A DNA stretch of 64,000 bases from Paracoccus sigandri (GTDB taxonomy: Bacteria > Pseudomonadota > Alphaproteobacteria > Rhodobacterales > Rhodobacteraceae): the NCBI RefSeq assembly GCF_003709565.1, contig NZ_QNRC01000008.1, positions 124,001 through 188,000 on the forward strand, written 5' to 3'. Positions 20,252 to 29,455 of this stretch are shown here, piece after piece (within the stretch, counting starts at the first letter, position 1; each line of letters opens with the position of its first letter). The notes under the pieces are model-generated. The model saw only the letters and a program-made list of their open reading frames with translations. It ran no database searches and was not told the DNA's origin. The translations under genes and the position numbers were made by a program.

Positions 20252-20283
20252 GGGGGTATTTGGGCAACAGAGAAGCGGGCTGG
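20252..20283 (+). repeat. short dispersed intergenic repeat (copy C)
   Basis: GGGGGTATTTGGGCAACAGA followed by GAAGCGGGCTGG, between hisF and hisA. The first part matches copy D near trpB; the last part matches the end of copy A near 54460. Confidence 0.65.
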
Positions 20284-20287
20284 TTGC

Positions 20288-21004
20288 TCAGCGCAGGGCG
20301 GCGAGCGCCTCGGCCAGGTCCAGCGCGCCGTCATAGAGCGCCCGGCCCGAGATCGCGCCGGCGATCACCCCGGTCGCGGCCAGCGCCGTCAGGTCCGCCA
20401 TCGAGGAGACCCCGCCCGAGGCGATGACCGGGATGGAGACCGCGCGGGCCAGCGATTCCGTCGCGGCGACATTCGGGCCGGCCATCGCGCCGTCGCGGTC
20501 GATATCGGTATAGATGATCGCGGCCACGCCGGCATCCTCGAAGCGGCGGGCCAGGTCGGTCGCCTCGAGATCGGTTTCCGTGGCCCAGCCGCGGGTCGCC
20601 ACGCGGCCCTTGCGGGCGTCGATGCCGACCGCGACCTTGCCGGGGAAGGCCAGCGCCGCCTGATGCACCAGGTCGGGATCCTCGACCGCGACGGTGCCCA
20701 GGATCACCCGCGCCAGGCCCCGCTCCAGCCAGCTTTCGATCGTCGCCATGTCGCGGATGCCGCCGCCCAGCTGGGCGGGGATGCGGATCGCGGCCAGGAT
20801 CGCCTCGACCGCCTGGGCATTGACCGGGCGGCCGGCGAAGGCGCCGTTCAGGTCGACCAGGTGCAGCCATTCCGCGCCGGCATCCTGGAAGGCGCGGGCC
20901 TGGGCGGCCGGGTCGGTGCCGAAGACCGTCGCCGCCTCCATCTCGCCGCGCAGCAGGCGCACGCAATTGCCGTCCTTCAGGTCGATGGCGGGATAGAGGA
21001 TCAT
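20288..21004 (-). CDS. hisA: phosphoribosylformimino-5-aminoimidazole carboxamide ribotide isomerase
   Basis: Fourth step of histidine synthesis; TIM barrel paralogue of HisF. It starts [20 protein letters not shown] with the catalytic D8, and carries [14 protein letters not shown] with the second acid. [11 protein letters not shown] is the phosphate loop. 238 residues from the ATG at 21004; an upstream in-frame ATG at 21046 would add an atypical tail. It faces the DUF2147 gene across about 130 bases. Confidence 0.96.
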   Translation of the reverse strand: MILYPAIDLKDGNCVRLLRGEMEAATVFGTDPAAQARAFQDAGAEWLHLVDLNGAFAGRPVNAQAVEAILAAIRIPAQLGGGIRDMATIESWLERGLARVILGTVAVEDPDLVHQAALAFPGKVAVGIDARKGRVATRGWATETDLEATDLARRFEDAGVAAIIYTDIDRDGAMAGPNVAATESLARAVSIPVIASGGVSSMADLTALAATGVIAGAISGRALYDGALDLAEALAALR

Positions 21005-21136
21005 GTCGGGCCTCGTCTGGATGCAGAGCTTGCGCCCCTTTGCCATGCCGCGCCGGAAAGGGAAAGGACCTCACGTCACGCTTGCCAGAATCCCCCCGGC
21101 GCGCAGAATTGCCCCCATCCTTGAGGAGGAGGGATC

Positions 21137-21535
21137 ATGCGGAAATTCATCATTGCGGGCGCGTTCGCGGCGGTTGCGGGCGTGCTGGGGGCGGGTGCGG
21201 CGCTTGCCGATCCGATCGAGGGGGTCTGGCAGACCCAGCCCGACGAGGGCGCCTTCGCCCATGTCACCATCGCCCCCTGCGGCGCGGCCTTTTGCGGCAC
21301 CATCACCCGGACCTTCAAGGACCGGGCCGAATACCAGTCGCCCAATATCGGCCGGCAGATCGTCATCGACATGGCGCCCACCGGCGGCGGCAATTACCAG
21401 GGCCGCGTCTGGCGGCCGGCGAACGACCGGATCTATAACGGCAAGGCCAGCGTCGGCGGCGACCGGATGAGCCTGTCGGGCTGCGTCGCGGGCGGGCTTC
21501 TGTGCAAGAGCCAGACCTGGGTGCGGGTGCAATAG
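21137..21535 (+). CDS. DUF2147 domain-containing exported protein
   Basis: 132-residue secreted protein of unknown function. The signal peptide runs to about residue 25 (MRKFIIAGAFAAVAGVLGAG, then AALA). Mature sequence opens DPIEGVWQTQPDEG, typical of DUF2147, and contains four Cys (C in IAPCGAAFCG, LSGCVAGGLLCKS) that may form disulfides. Single gene with AGGAGG-rich leader just upstream of the ATG. Confidence 0.85.
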   Translation: MRKFIIAGAFAAVAGVLGAGAALADPIEGVWQTQPDEGAFAHVTIAPCGAAFCGTITRTFKDRAEYQSPNIGRQIVIDMAPTGGGNYQGRVWRPANDRIYNGKASVGGDRMSLSGCVAGGLLCKSQTWVRVQ

Positions 21536-21543
21536 GCGCGCCC

Positions 21544-21777
21544 TTAGCGGGCCTGCAGTTCGGCCAGCACGAACAGCCGGATCGCGGTGGCCAGGCCGAC
21601 CTCGGCCGGGCGGGCGCGGTCGATGCGGGCGATCAGCACCGCCCGCGTCTCGTCCCGCGCCGCGGCGATCCGGCCCAGTTCCTGCCAGAAGGCCTCTTCC
21701 AGCGAGACGGATGTGCGATGTCCCTCGATCGTCACCGAGCGTTTCAGCGGCGGCGTCATCGGGGGCAGGTCAATCAT
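21544..21777 (-). CDS. ribbon-helix-helix domain-containing protein
   Basis: 77-residue protein with a ribbon-helix-helix fold: KRSVTIEGHRTSVSLEEAFW followed by a helical half (LGRIAAARDETRAVLIARID). The family is common in alphaproteobacteria and resembles the arylsulfate sulfotransferase-linked RHH group; DNA binding is likely but the target is unknown. Last gene of the fumC operon, overlapping DUF4169 by 8 bases. Confidence 0.8.
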   Translation of the reverse strand: MIDLPPMTPPLKRSVTIEGHRTSVSLEEAFWQELGRIAAARDETRAVLIARIDRARPAEVGLATAIRLFVLAELQAR

Positions 21778-21970
21778 CGGCTGTCCCGGCAGTATCGTCC
21801 CGAAGCAGATGCGCCTGATGGGCGCGGGCGCTGCGCGATGCCTCGGCCTCGCGCGCGGCGCGCAGGGGCTTGGCCTCGCCGAATTTCGCGGCGTTGGCGT
21901 CGCCTGTCGCGCGGCGTTCGGCCCGGTCGCGCCGCTTGCGCGCCTGGCGCAGATTGATCACCCCTGTCAT
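21770..21970 (-). CDS. DUF4169 family protein
   Basis: 66-residue highly charged protein starting [20 protein letters not shown], the DUF4169 signature. No membrane segment. Function unknown; the family regularly sits next to the RHH gene and fumC in Rhodobacteraceae. Start overlaps the VOC gene stop (ATGA). Confidence 0.8.
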   Translation of the reverse strand: MTGVINLRQARKRRDRAERRATGDANAAKFGEAKPLRAAREAEASRSARAHQAHLLRDDTAGTADD

Positions 21971-22338
21971 CGCGTCTCCTCGGGCGGCAGCATGATCTGC
22001 CAGCTGACGCCGAACCTGTCGGCGATCCAAGTATAGCCCGGCGAGAAGGGATAGGCATCAAGCGGCATGAAGACATGCCCGCCCTCGGCAAGAATTCCCG
22101 CGATCCGGTCGACCTCGGCGGCATGGTCGCAGGTGATCAGCAGCGAGATGGCGGGGGTGAAGGTGAAGTCATGGACCGGCGGGCTGTCGAACAGCATCAG
22201 CGGCTGGCCGGCCACGGTGACATGCAGCGTGTCCTTGCCCCGCTGTTCGGCCTTCAGGTCCGGGAAGGCGCGGGACCAGAGCGCGACGGCATCCGCCATC
22301 GCGCCCTGAAACATCAGATGCGGGATCGCCGCGATCAA
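21967..22338 (-). CDS. VOC family protein
   Basis: 123-residue vicinal-oxygen-chelate fold protein, PhnB/3-demethylubiquinone methyltransferase-like subgroup. [20 protein letters not shown] is the first beta-alpha-beta unit; [20 protein letters not shown] and [16 protein letters not shown] follow. Metal-dependent activity is possible but no substrate can be assigned. Coupled to fumC by ATGA. Confidence 0.82.
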   Translation of the reverse strand: MIAAIPHLMFQGAMADAVALWSRAFPDLKAEQRGKDTLHVTVAGQPLMLFDSPPVHDFTFTPAISLLITCDHAAEVDRIAGILAEGGHVFMPLDAYPFSPGYTWIADRFGVSWQIMLPPEETR

Positions 22339-23729
22339 TCCTTCGGCCCGATCATGTCCTCGGGGCGGACGACGCGGTCGAAGGTCTCGCCATCCACGAA
22401 GCCAAGCGCGATCGCTTCCTCGCGCAGGGTGGTGCCGTTTTTGTGCGCGGTCTTGGCCACCTTGGTCGCGTTGTCATAGCCGATGGTCGGCGCCAGCGCC
22501 GTCACCAGCATCAGCGATTCCTTCATCAGCTTCTCGATCCGCGGGATGTTCGCCTGGGTGCCGACCACCATGTTGTCGGTGAAGCTGCCCGCCGCGTCGC
22601 CCAGAAGCTGCATGGATTGCAGCACGTTGTAGGACATCATCGGGTTGTAGACGTTCAGCTCGAAATGGCCCTGGCTGCCGGCAAAGCCGATGGCCGCGTC
22701 ATTGCCCATGACATGGGCGCAGACCATGGTCAGCGCCTCGGCCTGGGTCGGGTTCACCTTGCCCGGCATGATCGAGCTGCCCGGCTCGTTTTCCGGCAGG
22801 ATCAGCTCGCCCAGGCCCGAGCGGGGGCCGGAGCCCAGGAGGCGCATGTCGTTGGCGATCTTGAACAGGCTTGCCGCCACTGTCTTCAGCGCGCCCGAGA
22901 AGAACACCATCGCGTCATGGGCGGCCAGCGCCTCGAACTTGTTCGGCGCGGTGACGAAGGGCAGGCCGGTGATCTTCGCGATTTCCGCGGCGATGGCCTT
23001 GTCCCAGCCCTTCCTGGTGTTCAGCCCGGTGCCGACGGCGGTGCCGCCCTGCGCCAGCTCGTAGATGTCGGTCAGGGCCAGCTTGACGCGCTCGATCCCC
23101 TTGGCGACCTGGTGGGCATAGCCGCCGAATTCCTGGCCCAGGGTCAGCGGCGTCGCGTCCTGGGTATGGGTGCGGCCGATCTTGATGATGTCCTTGAATT
23201 CCTGCGCCTTGGCGTCCAGCGCCCCGTGCAGCTTTTCCAGCCCCGGCAGCAGCACGTCGCGGGCCATCATGCCGATGGCGACATGCATCGCGGTCGGGAA
23301 GGTGTCGTTCGAGCTCTGGCCCATGTTCACATGGTCGTTCGGGTGGACCGGATCCTTCGAGCCCATCACGCCGCCCAGGATCTCGATGGCGCGATTCGAG
23401 ATCACCTCGTTGGCGTTCATGTTCGACTGGGTGCCGGATCCGGTCTGCCAGACGACCAGCGGGAAATTGTCGTCGAACCTGCCTTCGAAAACCTCGGTCG
23501 CGGCCTGTTCCATCGCGCGGCCGATCGTCGGGTCCAGCTTGCCCTCGGCCATGTTGATGCGGGCGGCGGCCAGCTTGACGGCGCCAAGCGCGCGGATGAT
23601 GGCTGTGGGCTGGCGTTCCCAGCCGATGGGGAAGTTCAGGATCGAGCGCTGGGTCTGCGCGCCCCAGTATTTCGAGGCGTCAACCTCCAGCGGGCCGAAG
23701 CTGTCGGTTTCGGTGCGGGTCTTGGTCAT
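22335..23729 (-). CDS. fumC: class II fumarate hydratase
   Basis: Iron-independent TCA-cycle fumarase, converting fumarate to malate. 464 residues from the ATG at 23729, preceded by a GGGAG ribosome site. The superfamily signature [13 protein letters not shown] is present, along with [15 protein letters not shown] and [16 protein letters not shown]. First gene of a tight four-gene unit with VOC, DUF4169 and RHH genes. Confidence 0.97.
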   Translation of the reverse strand: MTKTRTETDSFGPLEVDASKYWGAQTQRSILNFPIGWERQPTAIIRALGAVKLAAARINMAEGKLDPTIGRAMEQAATEVFEGRFDDNFPLVVWQTGSGTQSNMNANEVISNRAIEILGGVMGSKDPVHPNDHVNMGQSSNDTFPTAMHVAIGMMARDVLLPGLEKLHGALDAKAQEFKDIIKIGRTHTQDATPLTLGQEFGGYAHQVAKGIERVKLALTDIYELAQGGTAVGTGLNTRKGWDKAIAAEIAKITGLPFVTAPNKFEALAAHDAMVFFSGALKTVAASLFKIANDMRLLGSGPRSGLGELILPENEPGSSIMPGKVNPTQAEALTMVCAHVMGNDAAIGFAGSQGHFELNVYNPMMSYNVLQSMQLLGDAAGSFTDNMVVGTQANIPRIEKLMKESLMLVTALAPTIGYDNATKVAKTAHKNGTTLREEAIALGFVDGETFDRVVRPEDMIGPKD

Positions 23730-23838
23730 TTCGGATGGCTCCCTCACGGTTCTGCGCGGGTTCTAGCCCCCGCGACCCGGATTCGCAATTCGTATGCAAC
23801 GGTATGCTGACACAAACATCGCCCCGCCGGGGACGGGC

Positions 23839-24318
23839 CTATTTCCGCCAGCGGTCCAGCTGCACGACCTCGCCGCCGCCCGGAGGCGGGCTGTCGGGGC
23901 CGTCGCCGCCATCGTCGTCGGGCGCCTCGTCCTCATCCTCGTCCTCGTCATCCTCGTCGTGGTCCTGCGTCTCGAAACGCAGGCCGAACTCGACCGAGGG
24001 GTCGACGAAGGTGCGCAGCGCGTCGAAGGGGATGCGCAGCGGCTCGGGCGAGTTGCCGAAATTCAGCGTGATGGTGAAGCCGTCGGCATCCACGGTCAGG
24101 TTGTCGAACCAGTGCTGGATGACGATGGTCATTTCCTCGGGATAGCGGTCGCGCAGCCAGTCGGCCATCTCGACGCCTTCCTCCCGCGTGTCGAAGGTGA
24201 TGAAGAAATGATGCTCTCCGGGCAGGCCGTTCGCGGCCACGTCCCGCAGCACGTCGGCGATCAGCCGCTGCATCGCGCGATGCATCATCCCACCATAGTC
24301 AATTCCCGGCCGCACCAT
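23839..24318 (-). CDS. sspB: SspB-family ClpXP adaptor
   Basis: Adaptor that delivers ssrA-tagged proteins to ClpXP. The 159-residue protein has the alpha-type SspB fold (YGGMMHRAMQRLIADVLRDV; HHFFITFDTREEGVEM; MTIVIQHWFDNL), then an acidic linker very rich in Asp/Glu (about residues 118-140), and a short C-terminal motif VVQLDRWRK that would bind the ClpX zinc domain. Before integration of the element, ssrA would have been immediately upstream on the same strand. Confidence 0.9.
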   Translation of the reverse strand: MVRPGIDYGGMMHRAMQRLIADVLRDVAANGLPGEHHFFITFDTREEGVEMADWLRDRYPEEMTIVIQHWFDNLTVDADGFTITLNFGNSPEPLRIPFDALRTFVDPSVEFGLRFETQDHDEDDEDEDEDEAPDDDGGDGPDSPPPGGGEVVQLDRWRK

Positions 24319-24451
24319 TCAGTCACCCTCTCTCGCCTGGCGCCAGCATAGGGCGTCGTCAGAAGATGAAAAGGGGGCGATTGGCCATCGGGCACGATCT
24401 GCGGCCCAGATAAGGGGTCAAGGGCGTCCGGCGCGTCAAGATAGGGGGAAG

Positions 24452-24461
24452 GTGCAGGATT
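24452..24461. repeat. attL core
   Basis: GTGCAGGATT, identical to 34654-34663. It marks the left junction between host DNA (sspB side) and the integrated element. Confidence 0.75.
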
Positions 24462-24584
24462 TCACCGCAATATCCCCATGCGACTGATCTTCAAAGAGAA
24501 CCGTTTTCCAGCCAAAGCGGAACTTCCGATGAACGGAGCCAGAACAATCCGCTTCACTGTAAAACGGAAAACGCGCCCGCTGAG

Positions 24585-24869
24585 ATGATCCACAACATGC
24601 GCCGCGAAGCCAAGGCTCATGCGCTGATCGAGGCGCTGATGAGCTGTGATCCGGCCGACCGCCTGCCGTTTCTGGAAGCGATCCTGCATGGCCTGCGGGC
24701 CGGGATGCCGATTGCCGCATTCGCCCAGATCATGCGCGAAGCCAATTTCTGGGCTGAGAACGCCAGCCGGGCCGAGCTGAAAGCCTATGGTGCCGCCGCG
24801 TTCGCCCACATGCCGCCCGAAGACCAGGACGCCTTCCGCGCCTTCATCAGCCAAGAGAGGGCGGCATGA
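24585..24869 (+). CDS. hypothetical protein of the element
   Basis: 94 residues, soluble and mostly helical (REAKAHALIEALMSCDPADR; FAQIMREANFWAENAS). I do not recognise a family. It overlaps the connector gene by ATGA and lies first in the head gene block, so a role in head assembly or its control is possible. Upstream bases 24462-24584 hold no gene but contain CGTTTTCC (24502-24509) and its inverse GGAAAACG (24566-24573). Confidence 0.65.
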   Translation: MIHNMRREAKAHALIEALMSCDPADRLPFLEAILHGLRAGMPIAAFAQIMREANFWAENASRAELKAYGAAAFAHMPPEDQDAFRAFISQERAA

Positions 24870-25393
24870 TCATCGAACGCCTGAACCGCCCGGCCACCGC
24901 CGCTGTCGATCTGCCTGCCGCCAAGCTGCGCGGGCGCATCGACTTCGGGGACGATGATGCCGATCTGGAAGTGATGGGCGGAGCCGTCACCCGCGAGGCC
25001 GAGGATTACGCCCAGATTGCCCTGCTGACGCAGACGATCCGCGTCTGCATGTCGGCCTGGCCGCGTGCCTCGATCTTCCATCTTCCGATCACGCCGCTGC
25101 TGGACTGGTCCAGCGTCAGCGTGACGGCGGGCGGGGAAGCTTTTGAGGATTTCGCGGTAATGACCGGCCGGCGCCCCGCGCTGCGGCTGACAGGGCCTCG
25201 CCCGGCCGGCGAGATCATCATCGATTACCTCGCAGGCTTTGGCGATCAGCCCGAGGATATCCCCGATGATCTGCGCCACGCCCTGCTGGATCAGGTCGCG
25301 GCCTATTACGATGCGCGCGGTTCGACGGACAGGAATGCCCTGTCGCCCCATTTCGTCCGCATCGTCGGGCGCTATCGCGGGGTGCGGGCATGA
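24866..25393 (+). CDS. phage gp6-like head-tail connector protein
   Basis: 175-residue homologue of the HK97 gp6 / phiE125 gp8 connector, which forms a ring under the portal and closes the filled head. The N-terminal helical part includes AKLRGRIDFGDDDADLEVM, and the C-terminal end has DDLRHALLDQVAAYYDARG, the usual gp6 pattern. Presence of a connector without tail genes suggests heads built to accept a tail from elsewhere. Coupled to both neighbours by ATGA overlaps. Confidence 0.75.
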   Translation: MIIERLNRPATAAVDLPAAKLRGRIDFGDDDADLEVMGGAVTREAEDYAQIALLTQTIRVCMSAWPRASIFHLPITPLLDWSSVSVTAGGEAFEDFAVMTGRRPALRLTGPRPAGEIIIDYLAGFGDQPEDIPDDLRHALLDQVAAYYDARGSTDRNALSPHFVRIVGRYRGVRA

Positions 25394-25653
25394 GGGCCGA
25401 ACACGCATACACGGGCGATGCCGAGGTGGATGACCTGCTGTTCAGTTGGGGGCGAGTGATTGCGAACGCCCGAGGCTGGGAGCGCGGCTTTGCGCTGTCC
25501 ATCCAGCGAGCGCGGCGCAGGCCGGACTGGCGCCCCTCTCACAAGCAACTGGCCGTCATGGAGCGTCTGGTTGCCGCCACGCGGCAGGATCGCGGTGTGA
25601 TCGGTCATGACGACGATCTGCCCGACGATGTGACGCTGATCGAGGAGGACTAA
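25390..25653 (+). CDS. small phage-associated protein, function unknown
   Basis: 87-residue charged protein with WGRVIANARGWERGFALSIQ and WRPSHKQLAVMERLV. I cannot name a family. It overlaps the connector gene by ATGA and ends just before a 350-base non-coding stretch. It could be a head completion factor or small terminase, but no helix-turn-helix is obvious. Confidence 0.55.
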   Translation: MRAEHAYTGDAEVDDLLFSWGRVIANARGWERGFALSIQRARRRPDWRPSHKQLAVMERLVAATRQDRGVIGHDDDLPDDVTLIEED

Positions 25654-26005
25654 GCGACGCGTTCCCCCGCGCGCGACGATACGCGGGGGCCGACCAGAGG
25701 ACGGTTAGCACACGGTGGCTCTGGATCGCGAGCGCCCACCACGGGGCGGGAACATAGGCAAGGGCAGTCCGAAAGGTTGAGGCCCGTTCCCCAGGACAGT
25801 GACCACGTCCTGAAAGCTGCAACCGACGATCCGGCGCAGGTCACGCGCACGGCTCGGCCCAAAGCGACGGCCCGGCTCCGGCCAGCAAGATCGCCCAGGG
25901 CATAGGGACTAGTCCGGGCCATGTGCCGGGGCTGGTCGTCCTATGCCCTTAGCTCAAGCCCTCACCAACCAGCAGGGGGCGACGGTGAAGTTAGAGAGGA
26001 AGGCT
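25654..26005 (+). other. non-coding region with strong hairpins (possible cos/pac site or RNA)
   Basis: 352 bases without a convincing gene, between the connector block and the terminase block. CCCCCGCG (25664-25671) pairs with CGCGGGGG (25682-25689). A much longer hairpin runs 25898-25948: GGGCATAGG pairs with CCTATGCCC, and the inner GACTAGTCCGG pairs with CCGGGGCTGGTC using G-U pairs. The position next to terminase and HNH genes suggests a packaging site, or a structured RNA; neither is proven. Confidence 0.5.
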
Positions 26006-26230
26006 ATGCCGAGAAACACGCGAGCGAAAAATCACAGAACACGGTTGGCGCGGATCGCTCGGCGTCATGGTGTCGGCGTCAAGCATGTTTCCAACTGGGG
26101 TGAGCTTGCCGAACGTCTGGCTGATCATCACGGCATCGCGCATCCCGCCCCCGGCAGCGCCAAGCGGTACTGCTACGAGGTGATGGAATGTCTCGGCTGG
26201 ATCGCCCGCTGTCCCGAGGTGCCGGCATGA
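26006..26230 (+). CDS. small basic protein upstream of terminase (possible small terminase)
   Basis: 74 residues from the ATG at 26006, preceded by GAGAGGAAGG. The sequence is basic at the start (MPRNTRAKNHRTRLARIARR) and continues HGVGVKHVSNWGELAERLAD. Its place directly before the large terminase, with an ATGA overlap, is where a small terminase subunit normally lies, but it is shorter than known TerS proteins and I see no firm family match. Confidence 0.5.
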   Translation: MPRNTRAKNHRTRLARIARRHGVGVKHVSNWGELAERLADHHGIAHPAPGSAKRYCYEVMECLGWIARCPEVPA

Positions 26231-27876
26231 TCACCGGACCCGAAGCCGCCGTGCAAGACCTGCTCGGAGATGGTCCCAATGCCCGGAATTCGTCTGTGTC
26301 TGGGGACCGGCGGCGGAGTGTTCCGCTCTCCCTTCTGGAAAAAATCCGGGGAAAATCGCCGTCGATGCGCGCGATCCAGTTTTTGGGGCTGTTGCGCGTC
26401 CCCGAAGGCAAAAAGGCCGGAAAACCCCTCAAACTGGCGAATTTCCAGCGGAATTTCGTGAAAGGGTCGTTTGGCAAGGGCGTGACGGTCGGCGTGCTGT
26501 CCATCGGGCGCGGCAACGCCAAGACGGCGCTTTCGGCGGGCCTCGCGCTGGCCGAGCTGGTCGGCGCGCTGCAAGAGAACCCGCAGCCGAATCGCGAGAT
26601 CATCTTCGCTGCCCGCAACCGCGACCAGGCGCGCATCGCCTTCAATTTCGTGCTGGGCTACATCAACGGGCTGCCGGAAGATGACCAGGCGCAATTCACC
26701 ATCCGGCGCGGCTCCAAGCTGGAGATAGAATTCGCGGGGAACGGCGGCGGGCTGGCGCGCTGCATCGCCGCTGACGGCAAGTCGATCCTCGGCGGCGCCC
26801 CAACGCTGGCGATCATGGACGAACGCGCGGCCTGGGAACGCGAGAAGGGCGACAATCTCGAAAACGCCATCCTCTCGGGCCTCGGCAAGCGCGACGGCCG
26901 GGCGCTGATCATCTCGACCTCGGCCCCCGACGATACCAACACCTTTTCGCGCTGGCTGGATGAACCGCCGCCCGGCAGCTACGTCCAGGAACATCGCCCC
27001 GCCTTCGGACTGCCGGCCGATGATCTGCCGTCGCTGCTGGAAGCGAACCCCGGCGCGTCCGAAGGCATCGGCTCGACCCCGGAATGGCTGGTCTCTGCTG
27101 CCCGCACCGCCATCGCGCGCGGCGGCGCGGCCCTGTCCAGCTTCCGCAACCTGAACCGCAACGAGCGGGTGTCGATCGAGAACCGCTCGGTGCTGGTCAC
27201 GGTGGACGAATGGCTTTCGGCCGAGGTTTCGCCCGAGGATCTGCCGGCGCGGGAAGGCCCCTGCATTCTCGGCGTGGATCTGGGCGGGTCGCGCTCCATG
27301 TCGGCGGCGGCGTTCTACTGGCCGGAAACCGGGCGGCTGGAAGCCCTCGGCACCTTCCCGGCCTTCCCGTCGCTGGCGGATCGCGGCGCGGCCGATGCCG
27401 TCGCCGGGCGCTATGTCGAAATGCAGGAACGCGGCGAGTTGTCCGTGATGGGCGACAATACCGTTCCGCCCGGCCCATGGCTGGCCGAGATCGTGCGCCA
27501 GCTGGACGGTATCCAGCCAGCCTGCATCGTCGGCGACCGCTTCCGCCATGCCGAATTCACCGAGGCCATGCAGGCGGCAGGGCTTGGCCGTGTCCCGTTC
27601 ATCTGGCGCGGCTTCGGCTGGAAGGACGGGGCCGAGGATATCGAGCGGTTCCGGCGCAGCCTGTTCGACGGCGAGATCAAGGTGCTGCCGTCGCTGCTGC
27701 TGCGCTTCGCCTTCGCGGATGCCGTCACGCTGATCGACCCGGCCGGGAATGCCAAGCTGGCGAAAGCCCGTTCCCTGGGCCGGATTGATGCGGCGGCGGC
27801 TGCGGTGCTGGCGGTCGCGCAGGGCGCGCGGATGAAGGCCGCGCCGGTGCGGAAAGCGAGGGCGACATGGGCGTGA
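26227..27876 (+). CDS. phage terminase large subunit
   Basis: DNA-packaging motor and nuclease of the HK97 type, 549 residues. The ATPase domain has an atypical Walker A (GRGNAKT, residues 94-100) and Walker B IMDERA with D198-E199. The C-terminal RNase H-like nuclease shows GVDLGGSRSMSAA, VGDRFRHAEF and RIDAAAAAVLA, supplying the acidic residues. Start at 26227 chosen for the ATGA overlap; an ATG at 26188 is possible. Ends 10 bases inside the HNH gene. Confidence 0.92.
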   Translation: MITGPEAAVQDLLGDGPNARNSSVSGDRRRSVPLSLLEKIRGKSPSMRAIQFLGLLRVPEGKKAGKPLKLANFQRNFVKGSFGKGVTVGVLSIGRGNAKTALSAGLALAELVGALQENPQPNREIIFAARNRDQARIAFNFVLGYINGLPEDDQAQFTIRRGSKLEIEFAGNGGGLARCIAADGKSILGGAPTLAIMDERAAWEREKGDNLENAILSGLGKRDGRALIISTSAPDDTNTFSRWLDEPPPGSYVQEHRPAFGLPADDLPSLLEANPGASEGIGSTPEWLVSAARTAIARGGAALSSFRNLNRNERVSIENRSVLVTVDEWLSAEVSPEDLPAREGPCILGVDLGGSRSMSAAAFYWPETGRLEALGTFPAFPSLADRGAADAVAGRYVEMQERGELSVMGDNTVPPGPWLAEIVRQLDGIQPACIVGDRFRHAEFTEAMQAAGLGRVPFIWRGFGWKDGAEDIERFRRSLFDGEIKVLPSLLLRFAFADAVTLIDPAGNAKLAKARSLGRIDAAAAAVLAVAQGARMKAAPVRKARATWA

Positions 27877-28205
27877 AGCGCGACGAATGGCGGCGCTTTT
27901 CCCGGCCGGTCCTGAAAACCAGGCGCTGGCAGGTGCTGCGCCAGATCGTCTTGGAACGGGACGGCTGGGCCTGTGTCGATTGCGGCACGAAGCGCGGCCG
28001 GCTGGAAATCGACCACGTCAGGCCGGTTCGCAGCAATCCCGAGCTGGCCTTCGACCCGGCCAATTGCGCCACCCGGTGCAGCTCCTGCCACACCAAGAAA
28101 ACCCGGATCGAGTGCGGCCATCCCGCGCCGATCCGGTCGCCCGAGCGCGATGCCTGGGCGCAAGCCGTTGCCGATCTGCCGACACAACCCACCCCAGCAA
28201 CATGA
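27867..28205 (+). CDS. HNH endonuclease
   Basis: 112-residue HNH nuclease of the phage packaging type. Zinc cysteines C36-x2-C39 (CVDCG) and C71-x2-C74 (CSSCH) frame the catalytic block LEIDHVRPV (H50) and N66. In HK97-like phages such a protein works with terminase at cos to cut DNA. Overlaps terL by 10 bases. Confidence 0.92.
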   Translation: MGVKRDEWRRFSRPVLKTRRWQVLRQIVLERDGWACVDCGTKRGRLEIDHVRPVRSNPELAFDPANCATRCSSCHTKKTRIECGHPAPIRSPERDAWAQAVADLPTQPTPAT

Positions 28206-28213
28206 GGTATCAC

Positions 28214-29455
28214 ATGCTGGATTCTGTGAAGATCGCCCGTCGCCAGTCGGAAATCCGGCAGGCGCTGGCGGGCCTGGTCGGTAAGGAAAGCCCGACCGAG
28301 GACGAAACCCGCTCCATGGAGACCATGGACGCGGAATATCGCGCCAACGAAACCCGCTATCGCGCCGCGCTGATCGCGGAAGATAGCGAACGGCGCGAGG
28401 CGGGCGAGGAACTGGAAACCCGCTCCGAGCGCGAATATGCCGAACTGGTCGGCCGTTTCGAGCTGCGTCAGGTGGCGCTTGCCCTCGACGAAGGCCGGGC
28501 GCTGACCGGCGCGACCAGGGAGGTCGTGGAGGAGCTTCGCAGCAAGGGCGGCTATCAGGGCGTTCCGGTTCCGCTGGCGGCGCTGGAAACCCGCGCCGGC
28601 GAAACCGTCGCGGCCGACCAGATCAACCCCAAGACCATCCGCCCGGTGATCGACCGGCTGTTCCCGGCTTCGGTGGCCTCGCGCCTCGGCGTCCAGTCCA
28701 TCAACATCACCTCGGGCGAGCTGGAGTTTCCGGTTGCGACCGCAGGCGCCGTGTTCGGCTGGCAGACCACCGAGCTGGGCAACGTGGGCGCGGCCTCGGA
28801 ATACCAGACCACCGAGCGCAGCCTGAACCCCGATCAGACGGGCGGGGCGCAGATGGTGATCAGCCGCAAGGCGCTGAAACAGGCGGGCGAGGGGCTGGAA
28901 TCGGCCATTCGCCGCGACCTGAACGCGGTGATCGGCACCGAGCTTGACCGGGTGGTGGTCAATGGCAGCGGCGCGGCCGGCCAGCCTCTGGGCATCATCC
29001 CCGGCGCGGCAGCCTATGGCATCGCCTCGACCGCCGTTGGCGCGGCCGCGACCTGGGCGGCGTTCCGGGCGCAGGTGGTGGCCTTCATGCAGGCCAACGC
29101 GATCACTTCGGCCAGCCAGGTCAATCTGGGCTTCGGCCCGGATATCTGGGCCGAGCTGGATGATGCGCTGATCGCCGGCACCGCCGTTTCGGAATGGGAC
29201 CGCCTGACCAAGCACATCGCCGGCCCGGCGATCAGCAACGTCATCCCGGCCGAGTCCACGATCCTGACCGCGACCGTCCAGGGCATCGCGCCGGGCTATC
29301 TGGGCATCTATGGCGGCGTGGACCTGATCCGCGATCCCTACACCAAGGCGGCTTCGGGCCAGCTGGTGCTGACGGCGCTGGTCACGGCTGATTTCACCGT
29401 GCCGCGGGGGCTGCAGACCCGGATCCTGACCGGCATCGCGGAAGGCGGCGACTGA
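28214..29455 (+). CDS. HK97-family major capsid protein
   Basis: Main shell protein, 413 residues. The first ~110 residues form a charged coiled-coil scaffold (delta domain) usually removed by the prohead protease. The folded part begins near AGETVAADQINPKTIRPVID and contains EFPVATAGAVFGWQTT, KALKQAGEGLESAIRRDLN and GSGAAGQPLGI. I chose ATG 28214, which follows GAGG at 28205-28208; ATG 28202 would add four residues. Stop overlaps the protease start. Confidence 0.93.
   Translation: MLDSVKIARRQSEIRQALAGLVGKESPTEDETRSMETMDAEYRANETRYRAALIAEDSERREAGEELETRSEREYAELVGRFELRQVALALDEGRALTGATREVVEELRSKGGYQGVPVPLAALETRAGETVAADQINPKTIRPVIDRLFPASVASRLGVQSINITSGELEFPVATAGAVFGWQTTELGNVGAASEYQTTERSLNPDQTGGAQMVISRKALKQAGEGLESAIRRDLNAVIGTELDRVVVNGSGAAGQPLGIIPGAAAYGIASTAVGAAATWAAFRAQVVAFMQANAITSASQVNLGFGPDIWAELDDALIAGTAVSEWDRLTKHIAGPAISNVIPAESTILTATVQGIAPGYLGIYGGVDLIRDPYTKAASGQLVLTALVTADFTVPRGLQTRILTGIAEGGD

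Noticed and set aside
25650..25922. 90-residue minus-strand ORF between connector and terminase blocks
   Set aside because: Composition is atypical, no start signal, and it covers the hairpin region; more likely non-coding.
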